DNA of 64,000 nt, taken from Vallitalea maricola (GTDB lineage: Bacteria > Bacillota > Clostridia > Lachnospirales > Vallitaleaceae). Position 1 is the stretch's first letter, and each line of letters starts with the position of its first letter. The DNA is taken from the NCBI RefSeq assembly GCF_036985595.1, contig NZ_BTPU01000002.1:1-64000 (forward strand), read 5' to 3'. Below, piece after piece: positions 35,560-44,914 of this stretch. A program made the translations under genes and the position numbers. Below the pieces are notes generated by a model, which searched no databases, was not told where the DNA came from, and worked only from the letters and a program-made list of their open reading frames with translations.

Positions 35560-36708
35560 ATGAACATTAAGGTTAAAAACGGAATAGACAATATTAATAA
35601 CATAAATAATTTATTAAAGGGTAAAAAAATAGGACTTATAACTAATCCAACAGGTGTAGATAAGAATCTTGAGGCAACAATCGATATTATTGACAGGAAC
35701 TATAATCTTTGTTGCCTCTATTCTCCAGAACATGGAGTAAGAGGGAATGTACAAGCTGGTGCGAAAGTTGAATCATATGTGGATGAAGATACTAATAAAC
35801 CTGTATATTCCTTATATGGTAAGAATAAGCGTCTTTCCAGCGATATGTTAAAAGATATAGATATCGTCATATTTGATATTCAAGATGTAGGAGCTAGATT
35901 TTATACATATCTATATACAATGACATATGCTATGGAAGGGTGTAGGGAAAAAGGAATACCTTTTGTAGTTTTAGATAGAATCAATCCATTAGGCGGAACT
36001 AAAGTTGAGGGAACTTTATTAGATGAAAGATTTCAATCTTTTGTAGGAAAATATTCTATGCCTACAAGATATGCTTTGACCATAGGGGAGTTTGCTAAAC
36101 TGATAAATGCTCAGAAAAATATTAATTGTGATTTGACAGTTGTGCCTTGCACAGGGTGGAAGAGAGAAATGTATTATGATGAAACAGATCTACAGTGGAT
36201 TATGCCGTCGCCTAATATACCAACAATCCAATCTGCATTGGTATACATAGGTACCTGTGTTTTTGAGGGAACTAATGTTTCAGAAGGGAGAGGGACAACG
36301 AAACCTTTTGAAATAATAGGGGCACCTTGGCTTGATACTAAAAAAGTTATTGATGCCATGAATAAAAAAAGATTGAAAGGTGTCAAATTCAGACAAACGT
36401 ATTTTAAGCCTACTTTCTCTAAGTATAAAGATATGGACTGCAAAGGAATACAGATACATGTAATGGATAGAAATAGCTTTGAACCTTTTAAGACTGGTTT
36501 ATACTTATTGGATGAGATTAAAAATAGCAATAATGCATTTGAATGGTTAAAACCTTTCAAAGAAGGTGGACATCATTTTATTGATCTTCTACTTGGAACA
36601 GACGAAATAAGAGAAAAAGATTTTGATGCAGAAAAATTTATTGAAAAACAGAGAAAACAGATTATGGATTTTGATAAAGTACTAAAGAAATACTATCTTT
36701 ATCGTTAA
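35560..36708 (+). CDS. namZ: NamZ-type exo-beta-N-acetylmuramidase (DUF1343, GH171)
   Basis: 382 residues. Family motifs: KIGLITNPTGVDKNLEATID, LYSPEHGVRGNVQAGAKVES, FDIQDVGARFYTYLYTM, VLDRINPLGG, GEFAKLINAQ and FEGTNVSEGRGTTKPFEIIGAPW. Characterised NamZ of Bacillus subtilis releases MurNAc from the non-reducing end of peptidoglycan fragments. No signal peptide is evident here, so it may act on imported fragments, unlike the secreted Bacillus enzyme. Co-transcribed with the kinase. Confidence 0.9.
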   Translation: MNIKVKNGIDNINNINNLLKGKKIGLITNPTGVDKNLEATIDIIDRNYNLCCLYSPEHGVRGNVQAGAKVESYVDEDTNKPVYSLYGKNKRLSSDMLKDIDIVIFDIQDVGARFYTYLYTMTYAMEGCREKGIPFVVLDRINPLGGTKVEGTLLDERFQSFVGKYSMPTRYALTIGEFAKLINAQKNINCDLTVVPCTGWKREMYYDETDLQWIMPSPNIPTIQSALVYIGTCVFEGTNVSEGRGTTKPFEIIGAPWLDTKKVIDAMNKKRLKGVKFRQTYFKPTFSKYKDMDCKGIQIHVMDRNSFEPFKTGLYLLDEIKNSNNAFEWLKPFKEGGHHFIDLLLGTDEIREKDFDAEKFIEKQRKQIMDFDKVLKKYYLYR

Positions 36709-36733
36709 GGGAATAATCCATATGACATTGATA

Positions 36734-36760
36734 CAGAGCCTGATTAAGGTTCTGTTTTTT
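36734..36760 (+). terminator. Rho-independent terminator
   Basis: CAGAGCC pairs with GGTTCTG (one G-U) around a 7-nt loop, followed by TTTTTT. It closes the RpiR-kinase-namZ unit. Confidence 0.88.
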
Positions 36761-36915
36761 ATCTTTTAAAGTTATTATTCAAAGTACATAAAAATATGAA
36801 TAGCCAATTCAATAAAGATGCAGAGACAAAAATTGACTTTGCATCTTCATATATTAGTATAGCTTCATAACTACAAATTTTATATAGGAATCTTATTTCA
36901 TATGAATAATCTTTA

Positions 36916-37905
36916 TTAGAGTGAGTTTGATTTTAGATAATTCAATAATGTATCAACTGTAGTAAAAGCCAAACTTGTTACTGTGTCCGCACATCCATAA
37001 TATAATACTATCCTTCCAGTACCAGCATCTGTTAGTGCGGCACATGGGAATATAACATTCGGTACGTCACCAATGCATTCGTAATCTGTTGTTGGTGTCA
37101 TTATATAGTCTTTTGATCTGTATTTTACCTTCCATGGTTCATTAATATCAAGTAATGCACAACCCATTCTATAGACAAATCCATTGCATGTAGTAATTAC
37201 CCCATGATATATCAATAACCATCCTTCATCTGTCTCAATAGGAATTGGTCCAGGACCTATCTTGGTAGACTGCCAAGCTGAATCATTACCAGGTATAGTA
37301 GCCATAACATGACGGTGGTGACCCCAATATTCCAAATCATTACTTTGACTATAATAAATATCTCCAAAAGGTGTATGCCCATTGTCGCTAGGTCTACTGA
37401 GCATAGCATATTTTCCATTGATTTTTCTTGGGAAAAGTACACCGTTTCTATTAAAAGGAAGAAATGCATTTTCCATTTGGAAGAATTCTTTAAAATCAAA
37501 TGTATATCCTATACCTATTGTAGGTCCATGATATCCGTTACACCAAGTGATGTAATATCTATCTTCTATAAAACAAATCCTTGGATCATAACGAAATTCT
37601 TTTTTTAATATTTCCATATTGTCACTCTGAAAAACAATAGGTTCATGTTCTATTTCCCAATTAACACCATCTTTACTAAAACCCGCAAAAATATCCATAC
37701 TAACTGATTTGCTATCACAGCGAAAAGCACCTGCATAACCATCTTTGAATGGTACAACCGCACTATTAAATATACTATTAGATGAAGGTATAGCATCTCG
37801 TTTGATTATAGGGTTACTTTTATACCTCCATATAGGCATTTCATAACCTTCAGGTTTTTCCTGCCATGGAATGTTAGATAAACTATTTCCAATAATTTTT
37901 GCCAT
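36916..37905 (-). CDS. GH130 family glycoside phosphorylase/hydrolase
   Basis: 329 residues. GH130 pattern: RYKSNPIIKRDAIPSSNSIFNSA, the conserved catalytic-site Asp in FRYDPRICFIEDRYYITW, SRPSDNGHTPFGDIYYS, GPGPIPIETDEGWLLIYHG, and YRMGCALLDINEPWKV. GH130 enzymes phosphorolyse beta-mannosides such as mannosyl-glucose or mannosyl-GlcNAc. It lacks a signal peptide, so it acts on imported oligosaccharides. RBS AAGGGGGA. It is the last gene of the minus-strand importer operon, 161 bp after the binding-protein gene. Confidence 0.88.
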   Translation of the reverse strand: MAKIIGNSLSNIPWQEKPEGYEMPIWRYKSNPIIKRDAIPSSNSIFNSAVVPFKDGYAGAFRCDSKSVSMDIFAGFSKDGVNWEIEHEPIVFQSDNMEILKKEFRYDPRICFIEDRYYITWCNGYHGPTIGIGYTFDFKEFFQMENAFLPFNRNGVLFPRKINGKYAMLSRPSDNGHTPFGDIYYSQSNDLEYWGHHRHVMATIPGNDSAWQSTKIGPGPIPIETDEGWLLIYHGVITTCNGFVYRMGCALLDINEPWKVKYRSKDYIMTPTTDYECIGDVPNVIFPCAALTDAGTGRIVLYYGCADTVTSLAFTTVDTLLNYLKSNSL

Positions 37906-37937
37906 TAGTATGTCCCCCTTACTTTATTTATTTAATA

Positions 37938-38027
37938 TTTATGGCAAGGGTCAACTATAAGCTCTAATCTTTAATGATAATGACTTCTTTAAAAGATTAT
38001 TGACTTAATCTTAACACTTGCCATAAA
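37938..38027 (-). repeat. Long inverted repeat between binding-protein and GH130 genes
   Basis: TTTATGGCAAG (37938-37948) and CTTGCCATAAA (38017-38027) are exact inverted repeats enclosing ~70 bp. In RNA this forms a hairpin in the operon gap, which could stabilise the upstream binding-protein mRNA or lower GH130 expression. Confidence 0.6.
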
Positions 38028-38066
38028 AGATTATTAAAATAATTTGTCACATATAATTAGGATGTT

Positions 38067-39542
38067 TTATTTACTGAATTCATCAACTTGCTGTTGAGCT
38101 TCAGTAATTATTTTTTGGAATCCTGCAGCGTTCAGTTCATCTGTTATTGTTTTAGTTAATTCCATTGGATCTTTTGCTCCTGTTAATAATTCACTTCTAT
38201 ATTTTAGATATATAGCTCTGCATTCTGCTAACTCTGTCTCAATGCTTGATGTATCTAAACTGAAACCTATTAAAACTGAAGGAGTAGCATTAGCATTTAA
38301 TTCTTTTACTTCATCCCATTGATTAAATTCATCTGTATCTAGTTGAGATACATTGAAGAAAGTACCTTGTGTATATCCAGCCATTGTCCAATCAGAGTTG
38401 AATTTATGTACTTTTCCGTCATCAGTATATTCAAAGTTTTCACCTTCAAGTCCATAGTAGAATGCATCTCTCACATATGAATCTTGATTCATTAATTCTA
38501 TAAGCTTTAGACATTTTTCAGGATATTTAGTACCTGAATAAATACCGTTAAGTGAACCACCAACTGTTGTATTTGATACAATAGTATTTGTGAATTGTAC
38601 TGCTTCTGCTTCTATACCTGTATTAGGTCCCCATGTTGTTTTTGCAGCTGATGGCCATCCTTGTGCAATAAATGCAACTCTGTATCCAGATTGTTCATCA
38701 AGTGCTGGTGCATCAGCATTGATTATACCTTCCTTATACCACTGGTGTAATATACTTAATTTATCAAGTATATCTTTTTGTTCTAAAATGTTAACAACAG
38801 TTCTTTTATCATCATCAAAACGAACTCCTAATGTTGGTAAACCTGCTTGCATAGTATCATAGTTGAAAAATACATAGTCTAAACCATTTTTATATAACTT
38901 GAAAGGTGCAACATTTTCACCGTCTCTTATTTCTTTGAAAACGTCAGTTAACTGGTTAAGGCTTTTAAGATTTTTAATATCTATGCTATATTTATCAACC
39001 ATAGCAGTATCCCATACTAAATATTGAGTTGCAGAACTATCTTTATATGTTGGTACAGAATATATTTTTCCGTCTACAGAAACTGCATCCCAGTAATCTT
39101 TTGGAATATAATTGTATAGATCAGGAGTTACTGTTTTTACTAATTCTGTAATATCTTTAAATGTACCTAATGAAACTTCTGTATTATATCTTGCCTCATT
39201 GGTGAAGAGTATATCAAAGTATTCACCAGAGTTGACGATTAAACTCTTTTTATCTTCCCATTCACCCCAAGGAATTACACTTACATCAACATGAGCCCCT
39301 ATCTTTTCTTCTAAATATTCATTAATATGTTTTTGCCACTTATCATAATTTGTTGGCATTCCATTACCTACTGTGTACCATTTAAGAGTTGGAATATTTT
39401 CTTTGCTGCTATCGTTATTTTTTTCTTGTGAAGTCTGACCATCTGTATTATTATCTTTCGTGTCTGTCTTTTTTGCACATCCTGCAATAGTCACTAGCAT
39501 TGCAATTAATACTACCCATAAAACTAACTTATTTCTTTTCAT
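38067..39542 (-). CDS. Sugar ABC transporter substrate-binding lipoprotein
   Basis: 491 residues. Lipoprotein signal MKRNKLVLWVVLIAMLVTIAGC with Cys at 22, then an acidic N/D/K linker and a type 1 solute-binding protein (LKWYTVGNGMPTNYDKWQ, VNSGEYFDILFTN, WDTAMVDKYSIDIKNL). The C-terminal part resembles the LplA/YtcQ group. It works with the two permeases upstream to import an oligosaccharide, probably the GH130 substrate. RBS AAGGAGG is excellent. No ATPase gene is nearby. Confidence 0.92.
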   Translation of the reverse strand: MKRNKLVLWVVLIAMLVTIAGCAKKTDTKDNNTDGQTSQEKNNDSSKENIPTLKWYTVGNGMPTNYDKWQKHINEYLEEKIGAHVDVSVIPWGEWEDKKSLIVNSGEYFDILFTNEARYNTEVSLGTFKDITELVKTVTPDLYNYIPKDYWDAVSVDGKIYSVPTYKDSSATQYLVWDTAMVDKYSIDIKNLKSLNQLTDVFKEIRDGENVAPFKLYKNGLDYVFFNYDTMQAGLPTLGVRFDDDKRTVVNILEQKDILDKLSILHQWYKEGIINADAPALDEQSGYRVAFIAQGWPSAAKTTWGPNTGIEAEAVQFTNTIVSNTTVGGSLNGIYSGTKYPEKCLKLIELMNQDSYVRDAFYYGLEGENFEYTDDGKVHKFNSDWTMAGYTQGTFFNVSQLDTDEFNQWDEVKELNANATPSVLIGFSLDTSSIETELAECRAIYLKYRSELLTGAKDPMELTKTITDELNAAGFQKIITEAQQQVDEFSK

Positions 39543-39564
39543 ATGTTTTTCCTCCTTTTTTTGA

Positions 39565-39584
39565 AATAGACATATTCGTCTATT
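39565..39584. promoter_or_regulatory. Inverted repeat before the binding-protein gene
   Basis: AATAGACATATTCGTCTATT has 7-bp arms around a 6-bp centre and lies just upstream of the RBS of the minus-strand binding-protein gene. It could be an operator or an mRNA hairpin that raises expression of this gene over the permeases. Confidence 0.5.
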
Positions 39585-39654
39585 AGATAATTAGATTATA
39601 TATATAATATTATATAAGCCTTTGTTTCAACTAATATAATATGATATATCAATG

Positions 39655-40581
39655 TCAACCTTTTACTGCGCCAATAGTTAATCCTGTAATAAAATATTTT
39701 TGGAAGAATGGATAGATACATGCGATTGGTAAAGCAATAATAATCGCAATAGCCATTCTAACCCCTTCTTTTGGCATCTGATTTTTATATTGCTGTAAAG
39801 ATACCCCTGCTGTAGGATTATTAGCTAGATATTCAATATTCTTCTGTATGTTATTCAATAATGCCTGTAAGGAAAGCAAGTCTGAATCATTTATGTATAA
39901 AGAAGATAAAAACCAGTCATTCCAATATCCAAAGCTTAAGAATAGACTTATGGTAGCTATTACTGGTTTGGATATAGGTAAGACAATACTAACAAAAATG
40001 TTCAATTGTGAAGCTCCATCTATTCTAGCAGATTCAATTATAGATTCTGGTATTGTTGTTCTGAAGAATGTCTTACATATGATAACGTTGAAGGAACTAA
40101 CTGCTAAAGGTAATATCAAACTCCAAATAGAATCCTTTAATCCAAGAAAGTTGGTATATACTACATAAGTAGCAATCATTCCACCATTAAATATCATTGG
40201 TATGAATACTATCCAAGTCAAAAATCCTTTTAATTTATAATCAGGTCTTGATAATACATATCCCATTGTTGTTGTAAGGAGAACACCGATTATAGTTCCT
40301 AAACATGTAACTAGAACTGATATGAATAATGCTTTTAGGATAACATCTGCCTCTTGGTATAAAAACATGTATGCATCCAATGAAAATTCTTTTGGTATTA
40401 AATGATAACCATATCTTGCTAAAGATTTTTCTGATGTTATAGATATCATGAATACGAATATAATAGGAGCAATACTTATAATCGAAGTTATAATGAAAAT
40501 AATGTTAAATATGACATTGGAAGATTTTTTGATTCTATTAAACTTTAGTATTTCTTCTTTTTCTTGATTCTTTTTAGACAT
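39655..40581 (-). CDS. Sugar ABC transporter permease (YtcP/LplC-like)
   Basis: 308 residues from the ATG at 40581, 6-7 bp after GGAGGA; a TTG at 40590 touches the RBS. Six membrane helices and the inner-membrane loop motif ESARIDGASQLNIFVSIVLPISKPVIATI (EAA loop) that docks the ATPase, ending FQKYFITGLTIGAVKG, typical of the YtcP group. It pairs with the permease gene 18 bp upstream. Confidence 0.94.
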   Translation of the reverse strand: MSKKNQEKEEILKFNRIKKSSNVIFNIIFIITSIISIAPIIFVFMISITSEKSLARYGYHLIPKEFSLDAYMFLYQEADVILKALFISVLVTCLGTIIGVLLTTTMGYVLSRPDYKLKGFLTWIVFIPMIFNGGMIATYVVYTNFLGLKDSIWSLILPLAVSSFNVIICKTFFRTTIPESIIESARIDGASQLNIFVSIVLPISKPVIATISLFLSFGYWNDWFLSSLYINDSDLLSLQALLNNIQKNIEYLANNPTAGVSLQQYKNQMPKEGVRMAIAIIIALPIACIYPFFQKYFITGLTIGAVKG

Positions 40582-40599
40582 AATGTTCAATCCTCCATT

Positions 40600-41574
40600 C
40601 TATATGATAGCATTTTCATTATCTATTTTACGTACAATCCAATTTGCAAGTAGAATAGTAATACAGCCGGTTACTGATTGAAAGAAAGTTGCTGCTGCAG
40701 TCATTCCTATAGGTGAAGCAGAACGGAGTGCAGTATATACATACGTATCAAGAGTGGATGCCACATTATATAACGATCCTGGAATACTTCTTGTTATTTG
40801 ATAGAATAATCCAAAATCTGTATTAAGTATACGACCTACATTAAGAATAAACATCATGACAACAATTGTTTTAAGTGATGGAAGTGTTATGTACTTTATC
40901 TGCTGCCATTTAGTTGCACCATCAATTACGGCTGCTTCATATAATTGTCCACTAATTCCTGCAATACTTGCTAAGTAGATTACCATGTTATAACCAATTG
41001 TTTTCCATAATTGCATAAATATTAGAATATAGGGCCAATATTTAGATTCCATATACCATTTAACAGTATCTCTACCAAAAAATGATAAAACATTATTGAA
41101 CACACCTTTATCCATACTTAAAAAAGCATATACAAAATAGCTGACTACAACCCATGACATGAAATGAGGGAAGAACATCATGGTTTGATAAGTTTTTGAT
41201 TTTCTTTTGCTATATATAAGGCTTATCATAATTGCTAAAGTAACTGGAACTATAATTCCTAAAATAATGAAGATAAGATTATATCCTATTGTATTTCTAA
41301 GTAAAATGAATATTGTATTTGATTTAATAAGATATCTAAAATTATCAAAGCCAACCCATTCACTATTAAATAAGTTATAGAGAAATCCTTTGCCTGGAAA
41401 TGTGACATATTTTTTGAATGCTATAATGATTCCAAACATAGGAAGAAAACTAAATAATATATACCATATTAAAGTAGGAGTTGCTAACAATGTTAATTCA
41501 AAATCATCTTTTCGCCATTTTCTTTTTATACTTTTCTGCTTTTTCTGTTTCTTTGTTCCCTTAACCATTACCAT
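40600..41574 (-). CDS. Sugar ABC transporter permease (LplB-like)
   Basis: 324 residues from the ATG at 41574, after AGAGGAG; ATG 41568 is also possible. A very basic N-terminus (KGTKKQKKQKSIKRKWRK) precedes six helices; the EAA loop reads YEAAVIDGATKWQQIKYITLPSL. It is the first gene of the minus-strand importer operon, and its promoter lies in the TTAACAT-rich region shared with the divergent LacI gene. Confidence 0.94.
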   Translation of the reverse strand: MVMVKGTKKQKKQKSIKRKWRKDDFELTLLATPTLIWYILFSFLPMFGIIIAFKKYVTFPGKGFLYNLFNSEWVGFDNFRYLIKSNTIFILLRNTIGYNLIFIILGIIVPVTLAIMISLIYSKRKSKTYQTMMFFPHFMSWVVVSYFVYAFLSMDKGVFNNVLSFFGRDTVKWYMESKYWPYILIFMQLWKTIGYNMVIYLASIAGISGQLYEAAVIDGATKWQQIKYITLPSLKTIVVMMFILNVGRILNTDFGLFYQITRSIPGSLYNVASTLDTYVYTALRSASPIGMTAAATFFQSVTGCITILLANWIVRKIDNENAII

Positions 41575-41599
41575 AAACCATTTTCTCCTCTCCGTATTT

Positions 41600-42003
41600 T
41601 TAACATATTTATATTTTAACATGTTTAATAAAAAAATACAACTTTTTTTAACATTTTTGTTATTTTAATTGTTAAATATGCTTAGTATATGGGTTATTTT
41701 AAGGTTTTTTAGTGTAAAATTAATAACTGTAATAGAAGAAATTAGAATAATTAACATTTATTTTGATAAAATGTTAAAAATAATGTTAACCTAAATGTTA
41801 ACATTACTGTACTTAAGATGAGTTTTTGCATAAAATATTAGAATAATTAACATGCTACAATTGTTGTACTCTTTTTATCATTATGCTATAATTTATAAAG
41901 TAATTGTTAATACTAAAAATGAATATCGTGAGTATTAATGTATATTAGGGTATTAAACACATTTGATATAATAATGTTAAAAGATTATTAATTCATATGT
42001 TAA
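41600..42003. promoter_or_regulatory. Array of TTAACAT/ATGTTAA sites between importer operon and lacI-type gene
   Basis: The heptamer TTAACAT or its complement occurs at 41600, 41616, 41648, 41751, 41771, 41783, 41795 (as the 12-bp palindrome AATGTTAACATT at 41794-41805), 41847, 41974 and 41997. It covers the divergent promoters. The palindromic form is the shape expected for a LacI-family operator, and the neighbouring gene encodes such a regulator. Promoter elements themselves are hard to single out in this AT-rich DNA. Confidence 0.65.
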
Positions 42004-42030
42004 ATAACGTATTGAATAGGGGCTGTATAA

Positions 42031-43077
42031 ATGAAAAAAATAACAATGCAAACAATCGCAGACCAACTTAATATATCTCGTGTAACTGTTTGGAAAGTCC
42101 ACAATAACTATCCTGGAGTTTCAGATTCATTGCGCAAGAAAATACTAGATAAATCTAAAGAACTGGGATATGAAAAATTACGAACTACTGATGATGAAGA
42201 AGATAATGGTACAGAGATCCCTAATTACTCTAGTGTAGAAAAAACGACTATATCCGTAATTGTATGTAGACCTGAATCGTCAATTTTTTGGATGGATATA
42301 ATCCATAATATAGCGAAAACCTTATCGTTGCTTAACATAAACTTAATGTATACATATCTTCCTGCCAAAGTGGGCAAGGATTATAAATTACCTGATATTC
42401 TAGTTGATGGAACAGTTCAAGGCACTATCGTACTTAATGTATATGATTATAATATATTGTCATTGATAAATAATCTTGCAATCCCAAAAGTATTTTTGGA
42501 TATGGTTCCAACCATACCAGTGTCAAAGCTTACTGGAGATTTGGTTTTGCTGGAAGGTTATCATGCATTATTTAACATAACTGATAACATTATTAAAAAA
42601 GGAAGAAAAGAAATAGGATTCATTGGTGATATTAATTATGCTGTAACCAACCATACTAGATTTGAAGGCTATGTTGCAGCAATGGAAAAAAATGATTTAA
42701 CCATTAATAAAGATTTTTGCCTTATCCATAGCATTGGTATATATTCATATGCTGAAGAGATAAATGATTTTCTATCTAAATTGGATAAATTGCCAGAAGC
42801 TTTTGTTTGTGCTAGTGATTTCATAGCTAATTTTGTACTGGATTATCTTAAGAGGAATCACTATAGTGTTCCTGGGGATATAGCTATATCTGGATATGAT
42901 GATAGTAGAGAATACACTCATTTATCTGGAGATTTAACTACTGTTCAAGTGAAGAACGCTGCGTTGGGAGAGAGGCTTGTTAGACAGTTATTATATAGAA
43001 TAGAACATCCTGATTATCCTACTGAAACAATTAACATTCAACCTAAGATTCTTTTTAAGAAATCTACAGATTTTTAA
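42031..43077 (+). CDS. LacI family transcriptional regulator
   Basis: 348 residues. N-terminal HTH: MQTIADQLNISRVTVWKVHNNYPGVSDSLRKKIL with the hinge region after it, then a periplasmic-binding-type sugar domain (GRKEIGFIGDINYAVTNHTRFEGY, DIAISGYDDSREYTHLSGDLTTVQV). It is divergent from the importer-GH130 operon, which it probably controls through the ATGTTAA sites between them. The RBS is weak (GGGG), and a terminator follows the gene. Confidence 0.94.
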   Translation: MKKITMQTIADQLNISRVTVWKVHNNYPGVSDSLRKKILDKSKELGYEKLRTTDDEEDNGTEIPNYSSVEKTTISVIVCRPESSIFWMDIIHNIAKTLSLLNINLMYTYLPAKVGKDYKLPDILVDGTVQGTIVLNVYDYNILSLINNLAIPKVFLDMVPTIPVSKLTGDLVLLEGYHALFNITDNIIKKGRKEIGFIGDINYAVTNHTRFEGYVAAMEKNDLTINKDFCLIHSIGIYSYAEEINDFLSKLDKLPEAFVCASDFIANFVLDYLKRNHYSVPGDIAISGYDDSREYTHLSGDLTTVQVKNAALGERLVRQLLYRIEHPDYPTETINIQPKILFKKSTDF

Positions 43078-43091
43078 AATAAACCACACCA

Positions 43092-43132
43092 GGTCATTCA
43101 TACACTATTATTGTGTTGAATGACCGTTTTTT
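43092..43132 (+). terminator. Rho-independent terminator
   Basis: GGTCATTCA pairs with TGAATGACC, and ACAC with GTGT inside; GTTTTTT follows. It ends the LacI-type gene. Confidence 0.9.
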
Positions 43133-43200
43133 ATTTATTTTAATAAAATTCTAGAATTTTGCTGATGTTTTGGTTTTTCAATATATAATTAAAATGAAAA

Positions 43201-43253
43201 AGTATATAAGTTGAAAATTAACGATATATTTTTGTTAATTATTATATATAATT
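43201..43253 (+). promoter_or_regulatory. Promoter core of the first sulfatase, shared with two other genes
   Basis: AGTATATAAGTTGAAAATTA and the following bases to a TATATAAT -10-like box match the promoter cores at 47115-47168 (chondroitin lyase) and 53791-53844 (importer operon). The shared pattern is AGTNNATRAGTTGWAAATTR, then AYGATWTATT, then an AT-rich stretch and TATRTATAAT. This suggests one regulator for all three. Confidence 0.6.
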
Positions 43254-43328
43254 AATTTATAAGTATTTATTTTACTTTAAAAATAACAATTATAGCGTGT
43301 TAACCAAGGAAAATTAAGGAGAAGAGAT

Positions 43329-44741
43329 ATGAAAAATATATTAATGATTATTTGTGACCAATTAAGTGCTACAGCACTTAGGGCATATGGCAATGATTAT
43401 GTTAAGGCACCAAACATTGATAGTTTATCTGATAATGGTGTGATATTTGAGAATGCATATACAACATGTCCTTTATGTCAACCTGCAAGAGCATCTTTTT
43501 GGAGTTCCAAATATCCACATCAAACAAAAGTTCTTAGTAATTTACCTGATCAAGGATTTGATACATTCTCTACAGAGATTGAAACACTGGGAGATCTATT
43601 CAGTAAAAATGGTTATGATTGTGTACATATAGGTAAAAGACATGATTATGGAGCGTTACGAGGTTTTAAAATAATGGATTATGAACAGATAAAGAGTGAA
43701 AGAGATAATCCGGCTATAACGGTTAATTACGAAACATTTTATGATGAAGATACAACGAGAAAGATGGTTCATTATCTAAAAGAAGAAGCTTCTGATAATC
43801 CATTTTTATTGGTTGCAGATCTACAAAATCCTCATAACATATGTTCATATATTGGTGAAAACGAATTAGGACATAAGGATTTTGGTATTAATAAAGATGA
43901 GTTACCTCCATTACCAGATAATTATAATTTTGATGATGCACTTAATCGTCCAGAATTTATACAATATATGTGCTGTGGTCATAGACGACAGAGTCAGACA
44001 ATTCATTGGGGGGAAGATGATTTTAGACACTATCTATATGCCTATTATCATTACATCGGTGTTGTGGATAAACAGATAGGTAAGATATTGAAAGCTCTAG
44101 AAGAATCAGGAAAGAAAGATGATACTATGATAGTATTTTTTGCAGATCATGGTGAAGGAATGGCATCTCACCGTTTGGTTACAAAGTATGGTGCTTTTTA
44201 TGAAGAAACTAACAGGGTTCCTCTTATTTTTTCAGGAAATAAAGTAAAGGGGAATAGAAGGGTTAATGGATTAGTTTCACTTCTTGATATATATCCAACA
44301 CTAGCTGATTATGCAGGTATACCAACTTATAAAAAGGAAGAAGGTATAAGTCAATATAAACAGATTATCGGGGAAAGTGATACTGCAGATAATGAATATG
44401 TAAGCGCTCAATGGTATGATGAATATGATGGTTACATAGTTCCAGGTAGGATGTATCTTGATAAGGATTATAAATATACCGTATATCGAGAAAATAACAG
44501 CGAAGAGTTATTTGACATGAAAAATGATAGATTAGAAAATATCAATTTAGCTGTAAAACCAGAATATAAACATATTTTAGAACAGTATAGGGAAAAGCTG
44601 AAGAATCACATAGAAAAGACTAATGATAATTTCTTCAGTCTTAAGAGTGAATATGATAAAAAATATAGACAGCATAAACCTGGTATGGAAAATCACACTG
44701 GTCCTAATGCGGTATTGGATTATTCAGAAAGATTGAAATAG
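43329..44741 (+). CDS. Sulfatase, Cys-type
   Basis: 470 residues without a signal peptide, so probably cytoplasmic. The sulfatase signature CQPARASFWSSKYPHQT has the CxPxR core in which Cys is converted to formylglycine; other motifs are CDQLSATALRAYG (metal site), GYDCVHIGKRHDYG and FFADHGEGMASHRLVTKYGAFYEE. It removes sulfate esters from imported sugars. The upstream promoter core matches that of the chondroitin lyase gene, so chondroitin sulfate fragments are the likely substrate. No maturing enzyme (anSME) is in the window. Confidence 0.92.
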   Translation: MKNILMIICDQLSATALRAYGNDYVKAPNIDSLSDNGVIFENAYTTCPLCQPARASFWSSKYPHQTKVLSNLPDQGFDTFSTEIETLGDLFSKNGYDCVHIGKRHDYGALRGFKIMDYEQIKSERDNPAITVNYETFYDEDTTRKMVHYLKEEASDNPFLLVADLQNPHNICSYIGENELGHKDFGINKDELPPLPDNYNFDDALNRPEFIQYMCCGHRRQSQTIHWGEDDFRHYLYAYYHYIGVVDKQIGKILKALEESGKKDDTMIVFFADHGEGMASHRLVTKYGAFYEETNRVPLIFSGNKVKGNRRVNGLVSLLDIYPTLADYAGIPTYKKEEGISQYKQIIGESDTADNEYVSAQWYDEYDGYIVPGRMYLDKDYKYTVYRENNSEELFDMKNDRLENINLAVKPEYKHILEQYREKLKNHIEKTNDNFFSLKSEYDKKYRQHKPGMENHTGPNAVLDYSERLK

Positions 44742-44781
44742 GAAAAATAGGTTGATTAGATAATTATATAGTAATAAACTG

Positions 44782-44837
44782 AAAGGTATAGATTAATTAT
44801 TTGTTAGCATCAGTAAATATTAACTATACCTTTATTT
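44782..44837. terminator. Bidirectional terminator
   Basis: AAAGGTATAG, extended by ATTAA, pairs with TTAA-CTATACCTTT and has A-rich and T-rich flanks. It separates the + strand sulfatase from the convergent broken lipoprotein gene. Confidence 0.75.
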
Positions 44838-44914
44838 ATGATTTTTAAAGATATTATTAGACGATGAATATGTGTTTTACTAGTTATAGTACTAATAATT
44901 TATACATAAATCAT

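Noticed and set aside
36174..36560. 128-codon open frame antisense to namZ
   Set aside because: It mirrors conserved NamZ codons, lacks an RBS and resembles no family.
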